16,909 nucleotides of DNA from Bacillota bacterium (lineage in GTDB: Bacteria; Bacillota_A; Clostridia; DSM-8532), in assembly GCA_023424865.1 (NCBI GenBank), contig JAFADM010000464.1:1-16909 (forward strand). The letters are read 5' to 3'. Position numbers and translations under genes: made by a program. Positions 7,533-15,384 of this stretch are shown here, piece by piece (the first letter of the stretch is position 1; each line of letters begins with the position of its first letter). The notes under the pieces are model-generated. The model searched no databases and had not been told where the DNA came from. It worked only from the letters and a program-made list of their open reading frames with translations.

Positions 7533-9053
7533 TCAGCTTATGTCCAAGCCCTTATAAACAAACCTTTTAAATAGCGCCTCCGAAGAGGAGCGTGCTCCGT
7601 TTCCCGTTGCGTAAAGGGCATAGAATGTACCTGTAAAACCCAGCTCGTGGGCCTCTGTTGAAACATACCGGGTGTGAGCCTGACCCAGATAAAGCTCGTT
7701 GTCAACCATGACCGTATAGATGCGGTAGCTAAGAGGATCCGATTTGATCCGGATCACAACTCTCCCGGTCGACATAGGCAATCGGGCGGCAATCTGTGTT
7801 ATTTCACCCACAACCTTGCGGAAGCATAGACAGGTTTCTCCGTATTCCTTTGTCAAATAGACATCCACATGCGCGTCCTGCTTGTAATAAATACTTATCC
7901 CGGCTTCTTCACGATTGTAGGCAGGAGAAAATTCCATTTCCACCTCAAGCTCACTGCATAAATCCTTTTGGCGAAACCCCAGAAAAGCAGGATTTTCGGT
8001 ATCGGAGAGGGTATGCTGGCTGCCGCGCAATATAAGCCCATCCGATCCTGTACCGTAAGCGTTTTCATCCGGATTGCGCAAATACGCCCAATTAAAATCT
8101 ATCCCTTTTGAGAAATCTGCAGTGTAATCGGTGCTTAGCTCCTGAACCGTGCTGCAGTCGACATTCATAAGAGTGGTGATGGGTTCCTTATTATTGATGA
8201 GAGGCCAGCCATCCACCCAGTTCACAGGAGCCAGAAAGGTTTCCCTTCCCAGATGATGAAAATACTGATGGGTTTGCTGGTAGCCGTGGAACACCGCCCA
8301 CCATTTTCCATTACTGTCTTCAATAAGATCTGCGTGTCCCGTGGCCTGTATAAGATCACCCTTGCGGTTTTTATGGGTCAGGATGGGATTATAGGGACAG
8401 GGCTCATATGTGCCGTACAATTCCCTGCTGCGGGCGATGGTTACCATGTGGCCGAGCTCCGTGCCGCCTTCGGCGATTATTTGATAATACCATCCGTTTA
8501 TTTTGTATAAGTGAGGCGCTTCGGGCGCATTTTCACCGATGCCTCCCCAAAGCGGCCGGGCAGGCCTGAGAAAGTTGCCGGTTTTAAGATCGATGGGGGC
8601 ACAGTGAAAGCCTGCTCTTGGCCTGCTTCGATCCCTGTCGTTGGAGATAAAATGGGCGCTGCCGTCGTCCTCAAAAAAGAGGGAAGGATCAATGCCTCCC
8701 TGCTCCACAAAGACTGGTTCAGACCACTCTCCCGACGGATCCCGGGCCGTTGTATAGAAATTACCGCCATTTGGAACATTGGTGGTCACCATATAAAACA
8801 GATCGTCGTGGGAATTGTAGCGGATAGTGGGAGCGTAAATGCCTCTGGAACAGGGAATTCCCGTCAAATTAAGCTGACTCTTCCTGGTAAGACAGTGCCC
8901 AATTTGCTTCCAGTTCACAAGATCCCTGGAATGAAACAGCGGACCCCCCGGAAAAAACTCAAACGAGCTGGTTACCAGATAGTAATCCTCACCCTTTCGG
9001 CAAATGCTGGGATCCGGATAGAAGCCCGGGATAATGGGGTTTTGATAGTGCAT
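7533..9053 (-). CDS. GH43 family glycoside hydrolase (beta-xylosidase / arabinofuranosidase type)
   Basis: A 506-residue enzyme with no signal peptide, hence cytoplasmic. The five-bladed propeller domain (about 1-310) starts with NPIIPGFYPDPSICRKGEDYY, where D14 is the expected general base. D122 in GGIDPSLFFEDDGS is the expected pKa-setting aspartate and E178 in NAPEAPHLYK the expected general acid, so the catalytic triad looks intact. The region from about 315 on is a beta-sandwich of the kind found in XynB-like GH43 proteins (around 500-540 residues). It would hydrolyse imported xylo- or arabino-oligosaccharides; the exact specificity cannot be settled from sequence. The frame is open to 9077, but the ATG at 9053 has AAAGGA eight bases before it and the family N-terminus. 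It follows operon 2 on the same strand, separated by a terminator and a repeat. Confidence 0.93.
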   Translation of the reverse strand: MHYQNPIIPGFYPDPSICRKGEDYYLVTSSFEFFPGGPLFHSRDLVNWKQIGHCLTRKSQLNLTGIPCSRGIYAPTIRYNSHDDLFYMVTTNVPNGGNFYTTARDPSGEWSEPVFVEQGGIDPSLFFEDDGSAHFISNDRDRSRPRAGFHCAPIDLKTGNFLRPARPLWGGIGENAPEAPHLYKINGWYYQIIAEGGTELGHMVTIARSRELYGTYEPCPYNPILTHKNRKGDLIQATGHADLIEDSNGKWWAVFHGYQQTHQYFHHLGRETFLAPVNWVDGWPLINNKEPITTLMNVDCSTVQELSTDYTADFSKGIDFNWAYLRNPDENAYGTGSDGLILRGSQHTLSDTENPAFLGFRQKDLCSELEVEMEFSPAYNREEAGISIYYKQDAHVDVYLTKEYGETCLCFRKVVGEITQIAARLPMSTGRVVIRIKSDPLSYRIYTVMVDNELYLGQAHTRYVSTEAHELGFTGTFYALYATGNGARSSSEALFKRFVYKGLDIS

Positions 9054-9069
9054 GTCAAACATCCTTTCA

Positions 9070-9132
9070 TAAAGCAAAAGCTCGGGGCATCGAACCCCTT
9101 CGCTTTTAGTCAGATTTGCTTATGCAAATGGC
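9070..9132 (-). repeat. Dispersed two-hairpin repeat, copy B
   Basis: The second copy of the element at 1288-1351, 63 bases, same orientation. Hairpin one is ATTTGC/GCAAAT around a four-base loop (9114-9129). Hairpin two has GGGG/CCCC (9084-9087/9095-9098) inside AAAAGC/GCTTTT (9076-9081/9102-9107). It begins right at the T run of the operon 2 terminator and ends 16 bases before the GH43 start codon, so it would form the 5' leader of any transcript that reads through into GH43. Confidence 0.8.
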
Positions 9133-9169
9133 AAAAAAAGCAGGGGCTGCCGTAACTTCTCGGCAGCCC
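9133..9169 (-). terminator. Intrinsic terminator after operon 2 binding-protein gene
   Basis: On the minus strand a perfect nine-pair stem, GGGCTGCCG with CGGCAGCCC (9169-9161 and 9152-9144), has an eight-base loop. It is followed after four bases by seven Ts (9139-9133). This is a textbook Rho-independent terminator, placed about 32 bases past the stop of the binding-protein gene and before GH43. A smaller hairpin (CCCC/GGGG, 9171-9190) precedes it. Confidence 0.85.
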
Positions 9170-9200
9170 GTAACCCCAGTGAGGGGATTAATAATGAAAA

Positions 9201-10832
9201 TTATTTACTGCGGTTATAAGCGTCGGTACGGATTTGCACAACTTGCTCAAGGCCAAGCCGGTTCATGGTGGAAATGTAGTTATTCCATTCGCCGTCATTG
9301 TTGACGTCAAGCTGTCCCATAATGAACCTTGAGTAGAATTCGTTCAAGGTCTGGGAGAGGTTGGTTTCTATATCCGCCAATTCGCTGCTTTCTTCCTCAG
9401 TAAATTTCTGAATAGGTTTAATGAAGAAATAGTAGTTCTCGCGATCAATAAAGGTATTGGCCAGGTCTGCAAGATAAGGCTGGTAATAGTCATTCTGGTT
9501 TTGATGCTGGGGGGCGACAGGCAGGAACCCATAGTTTTCAAGGATATCCCCTTCGGATTTCGTGGGATTTCTCATTTGATCCATAAAGACATAGTTCTCA
9601 CCCTGCTTTTCGTAAGTGGCGCCTTCAATTCCATAGGTGCTGAACACCATGCCCTCGTCGGAATAGAACCAGTTGAGCATGTAAAGCAGGCGGTCGACCT
9701 TTTCCTCATCAATTTCGCTGTTGAAGCCCGCGCCGTCGGCTAAAAAGTAGGGCTCGCGCTTAAAGAAATGGCCGTTAGCGGGATCCTCGGTAATCATTAA
9801 ATCCGCCCATGCCCAGCTTGCATTGGGGTTCTCTGTCTGAGAAAGGGGGTTGTAATCGGTATCCACCTTACCCGGATATCCCCACATGATCATATGGTTT
9901 CCCTGGGATTGAAGCTTATTGGCCTGCTCCACGGTGCCGGTACTGAATTCCTTCCATATTAAATCATTTTTATAGAGCTTGCTGATGAATGAAATATGTC
10001 TGCGAAAGTCGTCCGTAGAAAACGCATAAGGTACAAATTCCCCGGTTTTGGGATTGACATAGGATATCTCGCTTGCGGCAAGCTCCGGAATACCGAAGGG
10101 CAGCAGCAATCCGGTAAACGCCCAGATGGGAGCTCCTGCGTTAGCCGCTACCAGTGGGATTTTTCCCGTTTTTTCCTTAAGTGTCACCAGGGTATCGAAA
10201 AGCTCATCGGTGGTTTCAGGGAAGGAAAGGCCGTACTCCTTGAAAAGATCCTCACGATACATCCAGGCCATGTTCACGCTTTGCGCCCGGCGGCCGGGAA
10301 GGTAATAGGACTTATCGTCGGAATAAACGATATTTTCCCACACCACAGGCCACGCATCCGCTTCATAGTGGGAAATGAAGTTCGGAAGCTTTTCCTGCAC
10401 CTCTTCCAGGGTAAAGCCCCTGAGATAATCGGCCTGAATCCATTCATTAAGCATGAAGGCGGGTCTGTGGGCCAGGCTGATATCCGTTGCCTCGCCTGAG
10501 GCGAACATAAGATTCATACGGGTGACATAATCGCTGGCGTTAATATCGGTGATATCCAGCACCACATTGAATTTTTCTTCCAGAAAGGGTGCAAAGAGAT
10601 CTTCCTTACTCACGTCGCGGACATTTCCCCGGCGCGTTACGGTGATGGTCATCTTCTCACTGAGATCCGGCTCATTTGCTTCCGGTGCTCCGGAAGCAGG
10701 CGGAACACTCTCTCCCGCTGTGTTGGAAGGGGTTGGCTCGGGGGTTTGCCTGCTGCTTTGACTATTTGGAGACGAGCAGGCGGAAAGAGTCATCACAAGG
10801 ATGAGGGACAGTGTGAGCAAACGCTTTTTCAT
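9201..10832 (-). CDS. Large sugar-binding lipoprotein of ABC importer (LplA type)
   Basis: A 543-residue extracellular binding protein, third gene of operon 2. The signal peptide ends in lipobox TLSAC, so Cys19 is the lipid anchor, followed by a Ser/Pro/Gln-rich linker. The body matches the long LplA/YtcQ-type proteins that accompany LplB/LplC permeases: MTITVTRRGNVRDVSKEDL near the start, SGEATDISLA, WMYREDLFKEYGLSFPETTDE as the usual 'model-reads-the-script' loop near residue 190, and a long C-terminal lobe with LNWFYSDEGMVFSTYGIEG. The start at 10832 has AAAGGAGG upstream. It lies 20 bases after the permease gene. Its likely ligand is an oligosaccharide cut by the GH43 enzyme downstream; this is an inference from position. 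Confidence 0.95.
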   Translation of the reverse strand: MKKRLLTLSLILVMTLSACSSPNSQSSRQTPEPTPSNTAGESVPPASGAPEANEPDLSEKMTITVTRRGNVRDVSKEDLFAPFLEEKFNVVLDITDINASDYVTRMNLMFASGEATDISLAHRPAFMLNEWIQADYLRGFTLEEVQEKLPNFISHYEADAWPVVWENIVYSDDKSYYLPGRRAQSVNMAWMYREDLFKEYGLSFPETTDELFDTLVTLKEKTGKIPLVAANAGAPIWAFTGLLLPFGIPELAASEISYVNPKTGEFVPYAFSTDDFRRHISFISKLYKNDLIWKEFSTGTVEQANKLQSQGNHMIMWGYPGKVDTDYNPLSQTENPNASWAWADLMITEDPANGHFFKREPYFLADGAGFNSEIDEEKVDRLLYMLNWFYSDEGMVFSTYGIEGATYEKQGENYVFMDQMRNPTKSEGDILENYGFLPVAPQHQNQNDYYQPYLADLANTFIDRENYYFFIKPIQKFTEEESSELADIETNLSQTLNEFYSRFIMGQLDVNNDGEWNNYISTMNRLGLEQVVQIRTDAYNRSK

Positions 10833-10852
10833 GTTGCGAGATCCTCCTTTAA

Positions 10853-11746
10853 TTAACCTTTTAGTGAACCTATCATAACACCCTTCATGAAGTACTTCTG
10901 GATGAAGGGATAAATGATCAGCATGGGGAAAATGGAAATAAAAAGAGTTGCATACTTAACGCCGGTTACGTTGACCGTGCCGATGAAGGCCAATGTGGTA
11001 AAATCACCGCTGATGGCCGCCTCTTTAATATCGTTTGTCATAATAACAATTTGTCTTAAAATCATCTGCAGCGGATATTTATCGTTATCCTTGAAATAAA
11101 TCATGGCTGAAAACCAGGAGTTCCAATGTGAAACCGCATAATAGAGGCCTATGGTAAAAATGATGGCCTTGGAAAGGGGAAGTATTATCTTAACAAAGAT
11201 AATTAAATCATTGGCACCGTCCAGGGAGGCGCTTTCTTCAAGCTCAACGGGAATGCTCTGGAAAAAAGTACGCATAATGATCATGTTTGTAATGCTGATT
11301 GCACCGGGGAGGATCAGGGCCCACATGGAATTGTAGAGTCCCAGGTCTCTCACCAGTAAAAAGCTGGGTACAAGGCCTCCGCTGAAATACATGGGTATGA
11401 TGGCGATTGTTGTATATAAGCCTCGCAGGGGCAAATGCTTGCGGGAGAGGGCATAGGCGAACGAACCTGTAAGCAGGAGGTTCACTGCCGTTCCAACAGT
11501 GGTGTAGATAACGGAATTTTTAAACGCGTTGGGCACGGTGCCCGATGCAAATATCATGTTGTAGGAGTCCAAATTAAAATCCACAGGGAATATGGTAACT
11601 ATGCCGCTTTCGTTTGCAAGACGTCCGCTGAAGCTGGATGCCAGGACATTAAGAACCGGATACAGAGTCACAACTAAAACAAAGATCATTACTATGTAAA
11701 CAATAACATCCAGAAGCCTGGATGAAAGGCTATTGTCGCGAATCAT
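10853..11746 (-). CDS. CUT1 ABC sugar transporter permease, LplC/YtcP type
   Basis: A 297-residue membrane protein, second gene of operon 2. About six hydrophobic helices; the EAA loop reads VELEESASLDGANDLIIFV followed by KIILPLSKA, and the C-terminus FIQKYFMKGVMIGSLKG matches the paralogue at 303-1211. The frame is open to 11806, but that extension overlaps the previous gene. The ATG at 11746 has AAGGGAGG about seven bases upstream and gives the normal family N-terminus. The stop of the LplB-type permease is 13 bases upstream, so these two are cotranscribed and form the channel. No ATPase gene accompanies them. Confidence 0.95.
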   Translation of the reverse strand: MIRDNSLSSRLLDVIVYIVMIFVLVVTLYPVLNVLASSFSGRLANESGIVTIFPVDFNLDSYNMIFASGTVPNAFKNSVIYTTVGTAVNLLLTGSFAYALSRKHLPLRGLYTTIAIIPMYFSGGLVPSFLLVRDLGLYNSMWALILPGAISITNMIIMRTFFQSIPVELEESASLDGANDLIIFVKIILPLSKAIIFTIGLYYAVSHWNSWFSAMIYFKDNDKYPLQMILRQIVIMTNDIKEAAISGDFTTLAFIGTVNVTGVKYATLFISIFPMLIIYPFIQKYFMKGVMIGSLKG

Positions 11747-11759
11747 AGACGTTCCTCCC

Positions 11760-12725
11760 TTACCACAGGCTTGTCTCTGAAACCCTGCGGCTGATTGTGT
11801 TTGCAATGAACAGAATAAGAATATTTACAACAGAATTGAAGACGGATACCGCTGTTGAAAAGCTGTATTCAAACTGCTCCAGGCCCCGCCGGTAAACAAA
11901 CGTACTGATGACATCCGAGGTTTCATAGGTAAGGGGCGACTGCATCAGCAGAGCTTTCTCGGAGCCCAGGCTCATAAGCTTGCCAATACTTAATAGCAGC
12001 ATAATAACAATGGTTGGTGTAATAGCGGGAATGGAGATGTGGCGCATCATTTTAATGCGGCTGGCACCGTCCAGAACAGCGCTTTCATACAGCTCCTGAT
12101 TTACTCCCGAAAGAGCCGCAATGTATATAATAGCGCTCCAACCGGTGGTTGTCCATATATCCGAAAGGATGTACAAGGGTCGGAACCATCCTGGTTCTGC
12201 CATGAAATAAATGGAGTTCATTCCCAGATGCTCCAATGCTCTGTTTACAAATCCGTCTGTCGGTGAAAGAAACATAACCAGCATACCGATAATTGCCGGC
12301 AGTGAAATAAAATGGGGAAGATAGCTTACGGTTTGCACCGTTCTTTTGAAGTATTTTCCTTTAACTTCATTAAGCAAAAGCGCAAAGATGATGGGTATGG
12401 GAAAAACAAAAAGGATCTGGAAGACATTGATAAGAAGCGTGTTTCGTATGAGGCGCCAGAAATACGGATAATTTATAAATTTGATAAAATGCTCCAAACC
12501 GACCCATTCGCTGCCCAGAATGCCGAGCTTTGGCTTGAAATCCTGAAAAGCCATGAGCACACCGTACATAGGCACATATTGGAAAATGATAAAGTACACC
12601 AGGCCCGGAATGGCTAATAAATGCAAAAAACGCGTTTTATACATTTGAGCTATAAAAAGGCTGAAGGAGGAGATTCCTTTTTTATTTTTTGTTTGAAGTA
12701 ATACTGCGGGGGAAAGATCACTCAT
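11760..12725 (-). CDS. CUT1 ABC sugar transporter permease, LplB type
   Basis: A 321-residue membrane protein, first gene of operon 2. After a polar N-terminus the first helix runs LLAIPGLVYFIIFQYVPMYG, and the GVLMAFQDFKP that follows is a hallmark of LplB-type permeases. The EAA loop is QELYESAVLDGASRIKMMRH, followed by SIPAITP. The end, IANTISRRVSETSLW, resembles the partial gene at the left edge. A GTG at 12734 is in frame but sits directly on the ribosome binding site (AAAGG); the ATG at 12725 is spaced ten bases from it and was chosen. The gene is divergent from the membrane AraC regulator across 341 bases. Confidence 0.95.
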   Translation of the reverse strand: MSDLSPAVLLQTKNKKGISSFSLFIAQMYKTRFLHLLAIPGLVYFIIFQYVPMYGVLMAFQDFKPKLGILGSEWVGLEHFIKFINYPYFWRLIRNTLLINVFQILFVFPIPIIFALLLNEVKGKYFKRTVQTVSYLPHFISLPAIIGMLVMFLSPTDGFVNRALEHLGMNSIYFMAEPGWFRPLYILSDIWTTTGWSAIIYIAALSGVNQELYESAVLDGASRIKMMRHISIPAITPTIVIMLLLSIGKLMSLGSEKALLMQSPLTYETSDVISTFVYRRGLEQFEYSFSTAVSVFNSVVNILILFIANTISRRVSETSLW

Positions 12726-12971
12726 TGATGACACACCTTTCGTTAATTAAGTTAAAGCTTCGTTATTTCCTTTGCCCATTAAAGCGTAACCGTCAGATTG
12801 CACATTAAGCAACTGCCAATTCCCATGATTTTAGTGCGTTTTAATTAGAATCCGTTTTTTAGAGCGAAATAAAGCACCGTGCAAATTCTTGGAACAACGG
12901 CAGAAATCTAAGAATTTACAGGTCAATGACGGAAAACCGGATATAATGCATACTTTTTGGGATAAAAACAA

Positions 12972-12997
12972 GGCTAGAACTTAACAAAATACTAGCC
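12972..12997. promoter_or_regulatory. GGCTAG inverted repeat over the -35 region (operator candidate)
   Basis: GGCTAG at 12972-12977 and its exact complement CTAGCC at 12992-12997 are separated by 14 bases, with arm centres 20 bases apart (about two helical turns). The right arm overlaps the -35 position of the promoter for the gene at 13067. The geometry suits a dimeric regulator; which protein binds is unknown. Confidence 0.45.
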
Positions 12998-13021
12998 ATT
13001 CATTGCATCGTTTGCTATAAT
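12993..13021 (+). promoter_or_regulatory. Probable promoter of the membrane AraC regulator
   Basis: A perfect TATAAT at 13016-13021 lies 46 bases before the GTG start. At 17 bases upstream of it is TAGCCA (12993-12998), matching the -35 consensus at four of six positions. A ribosome binding site AAAGGAG follows at 13050-13056. Confidence 0.55.
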
Positions 13022-13066
13022 TTCTGTACAATAACAGCTCGTCTTTCCGAAAGGAGTGAGGGTTCT

Positions 13067-15241
13067 GTGCGTGTCACCCGAAACAAAAACTTCAAATGCT
13101 TCATGATCTCCTATATGCTGGTTATGCTGATACCTTTGGCTATTACTGCCTATGTGTACACCCGATCCACAAATATTATGGAGCGCAATGCCATTGAAGC
13201 TAATCTTTTTAAGCTTAATAATTTTAACGATGTCCTGGATGGCAGAATAGAGCGTATTGATAAATATGTCCACGAGCTCAATCAAAACGACAAGCTGGCT
13301 AAAATTATTAACTTGCCAAACAGGGATCAGAATACCCCTGATATGTACTGGTTTGAGGATTTCTATAAATATTTCAACGATTTTTCCTTCTACAGCAGCC
13401 TGGATTTAAATCGGTGCTTTTTGTTTCTTAATCAGAGTAACGCGGTATTCGGGAATTTCTACCTCAACTTTAATCGGACGGAATTTTATGAGGATTACTT
13501 TAAATTTGTGGACTTAAGCTATGAGGAATGGCAGGATCTGTTTTTTGAAAAGTATTATTACGCTCAATTTTTGCCTGCAAGAGAAGTGACGATTAACAAC
13601 ATTACAAATAGATATATTCCATACCTGTATTCCCTTCCGGTAATGAAAAGCGATAACAGCAATATGAGCCGCATGAAAGGTACCGTTTCCTATTTGCTCA
13701 ATGTGGATAATATCAACGAGCTTCTGTCGGATTCCCTCCGTGAGGATGGCGGGAAGACTTATATTTTAGGTGATAACAATCATATTCTGGCTTCAACGGA
13801 TAATACTTCCAAGGAATACCTGGAATTGCCTCTTGTGATGGATGAACCTTCCGGTACCAGTAAAATTACCATAGACGGCAAACAGATGCTGGCAATGTAT
13901 GTGCGCTCGTCTTACTCGGCCCTTTCCTATCTTACGGTGCTTCCGCTGGACAGCATACGCTCGGACATGTACCAGCTGCGCGACATTGTGGGTCTTGTTG
14001 TAGGTATTGCCATTCTTGCGGGTTTGTCCGTTTCCGCCTTTCTTTCATACAAAAACACGGTGCCAATATTAAATCTGCTGTCGGCCAACAGCCGACTGCG
14101 GGAGGATTTGGAGCTTCAGCATCATTCAATCCAGATTTTATATATTGATAAATTATTGAAAAATGATTTTACAGCCATGGACGATATGGAGCTTACGCTT
14201 AAACATGTGGGACTGGAATTGGAGGCCGGCAGCTGCCGCGTCATTCTTGTGCGTATTCTGCCCAGCAATGATATGCTGTCCGATGCCATTTTGCAGGAAA
14301 AAGATGTGTACCGTGTGTTAATCAATAATCTTCTTAGACCGCAGGACATCGTACATATCCTAAACCATAATGAGCTGGCCATTATTGTAGCTTCCGGAAG
14401 TGATGAAGACATTAATCAAATCGCAAGCCATATCCAAACCGAGTTTAACCGCCAGTTTGGATTTATGCCTCTTTTTTTTGTGGGGGAGGCCTGCGCTCAC
14501 CCATTTGAAATTCATCACTCTCTGAGGGAGGCTCAGTTTGCAGCCGATTATGCCAATATGAGGGAAACCTCGGGGAATATGGTTTGGTACAGGGATATTG
14601 AGATGCAGAACACCTTTGGCCTGTTTGGAAAGGATAGGGAACAGGCTCTGTACAATTTAATCCGGCAGGGAAAAAGACTTGAGCTGGACAACTACCTGCA
14701 AAATATGTATCAAAGTGATGAATACCATACCATGCCTGCCGCTATGAAGCAGCTGTTTCTCTCTCATCTCCATACCCTCTTAATAAGGTTTTCCGATGAG
14801 TCAAAGGTTACTATCAGCTTCAAGGAATTTGAGAAAATTGACATGACAAAACGGCAGAGTTACTTTACCGCTGTCAAAAATGCTTATATGCAGCTATGTT
14901 CATCCCTGGACAGTGGGAAAAAAAGTCACAACCATAAGCTGAGGGAGAATATACTTGCCTATATCCAGGAGAATTATAAGAATTGCGACCTCAGTGTGAC
15001 CATGCTGGCAGGGCAGTTTAATCTTGCCGAGAGTTATTTTTCACAATTTTTCCGGGAGCAGATAGGGGATACCTTCAGCCACTATTTGGAGAACCTTCGA
15101 ATCAGCCAGGCCTGTAAGCTGCTGGCGGATGGGTCCCTATCCGTGGACGAAATTGCGCAAAACCTGGGCTATAACACCGCCAATACCTTTCGCCGCGCAT
15201 TTAAGAGGGTTACCGGCATGACGCCGTCCAGCTATAGCTGA
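13067..15241 (+). CDS. Membrane-bound one-component regulator with C-terminal AraC domain
   Basis: A 724-residue protein. A membrane helix at about 11-33, an extracellular region of roughly 270 residues, and a second helix at about 306-328 (VGLVVGIAILAGLSVSAFLS) give a sensor layout like that of YtdP/YesS-type AraC regulators. The cytoplasmic middle (330-620) is a long linker with no kinase or receiver motif. The last 100 residues are an AraC double helix-turn-helix: LSVTMLAGQFNLAESYFSQFF and LSVDEIAQNLGYNTANTFRRAFKRVTGMTPSSY. It therefore binds DNA directly from the membrane. The GTG start is backed by AAAGGAG at 13050-13056. It is divergent from operon 2, its probable target, with the sugar or loaded binding protein as possible signal (inference). 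The length is usual for this class. Confidence 0.93.
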   Translation: MRVTRNKNFKCFMISYMLVMLIPLAITAYVYTRSTNIMERNAIEANLFKLNNFNDVLDGRIERIDKYVHELNQNDKLAKIINLPNRDQNTPDMYWFEDFYKYFNDFSFYSSLDLNRCFLFLNQSNAVFGNFYLNFNRTEFYEDYFKFVDLSYEEWQDLFFEKYYYAQFLPAREVTINNITNRYIPYLYSLPVMKSDNSNMSRMKGTVSYLLNVDNINELLSDSLREDGGKTYILGDNNHILASTDNTSKEYLELPLVMDEPSGTSKITIDGKQMLAMYVRSSYSALSYLTVLPLDSIRSDMYQLRDIVGLVVGIAILAGLSVSAFLSYKNTVPILNLLSANSRLREDLELQHHSIQILYIDKLLKNDFTAMDDMELTLKHVGLELEAGSCRVILVRILPSNDMLSDAILQEKDVYRVLINNLLRPQDIVHILNHNELAIIVASGSDEDINQIASHIQTEFNRQFGFMPLFFVGEACAHPFEIHHSLREAQFAADYANMRETSGNMVWYRDIEMQNTFGLFGKDREQALYNLIRQGKRLELDNYLQNMYQSDEYHTMPAAMKQLFLSHLHTLLIRFSDESKVTISFKEFEKIDMTKRQSYFTAVKNAYMQLCSSLDSGKKSHNHKLRENILAYIQENYKNCDLSVTMLAGQFNLAESYFSQFFREQIGDTFSHYLENLRISQACKLLADGSLSVDEIAQNLGYNTANTFRRAFKRVTGMTPSSYS

Positions 15242-15243
15242 TA

Positions 15244-15256
15244 TGTCCGGCAATGC
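15244..15256. repeat. 13-base direct repeat, left copy
   Basis: TGTCCGGCAATGC occurs here, three bases past the regulator stop, and again at 15692-15704 in the same orientation. The two copies flank the 93-residue orphan gene. Confidence 0.6.
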
Positions 15257-15321
15257 ATCCCGACCTAGTCGCAAGTTAATGCTTGTTGCTCGCACATGCA
15301 TCCTGGCAAGCCGAAACTGAA

Positions 15322-15345
15322 GGCGCGGCCCAACCGGACCGCGCC
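15322..15345. terminator. GC-rich hairpin between convergent genes
   Basis: GGCGCGGCCC (15322-15331) pairs with GGACCGCGCC (15336-15345) around loop AACC, nine pairs with one mismatch. It lies between the regulator and the orphan gene, which converge here. Neither strand shows a T run after the stem, so its action as a terminator is uncertain. Confidence 0.5.
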
Positions 15346-15384
15346 CAAGTAACTCTCCATAACTTAAATTCTATTAAACTTTTG

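Larger units (their letters stand above)
12726..13066. other. Divergent control region between operon 2 and membrane AraC regulator
   Basis: 341 bases without a gene. The plus-side promoter near 13016-13021 and the GGCTAG dyad are listed separately. For operon 2 on the minus strand I find no -10/-35 pair near consensus, only isolated AT-rich hexamers, as expected if an activator is required. A small TTGC-N7-GCAA dyad lies near 12799-12813. No catabolite-repression (cre) site close to consensus was found by eye. Confidence 0.5.

Noticed and set aside
8511..9155. Long plus-strand frame antisense to GH43
   Set aside because: It mirrors the GH43 coding frame, has no ribosome site, and its content resembles no family; the same holds for the other antisense frames in the window.
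12779..12792. Catabolite-repression (cre) site candidate TTAAAGCGTAACCG
   Set aside because: It misses four key positions of the cre consensus, so it is not called.
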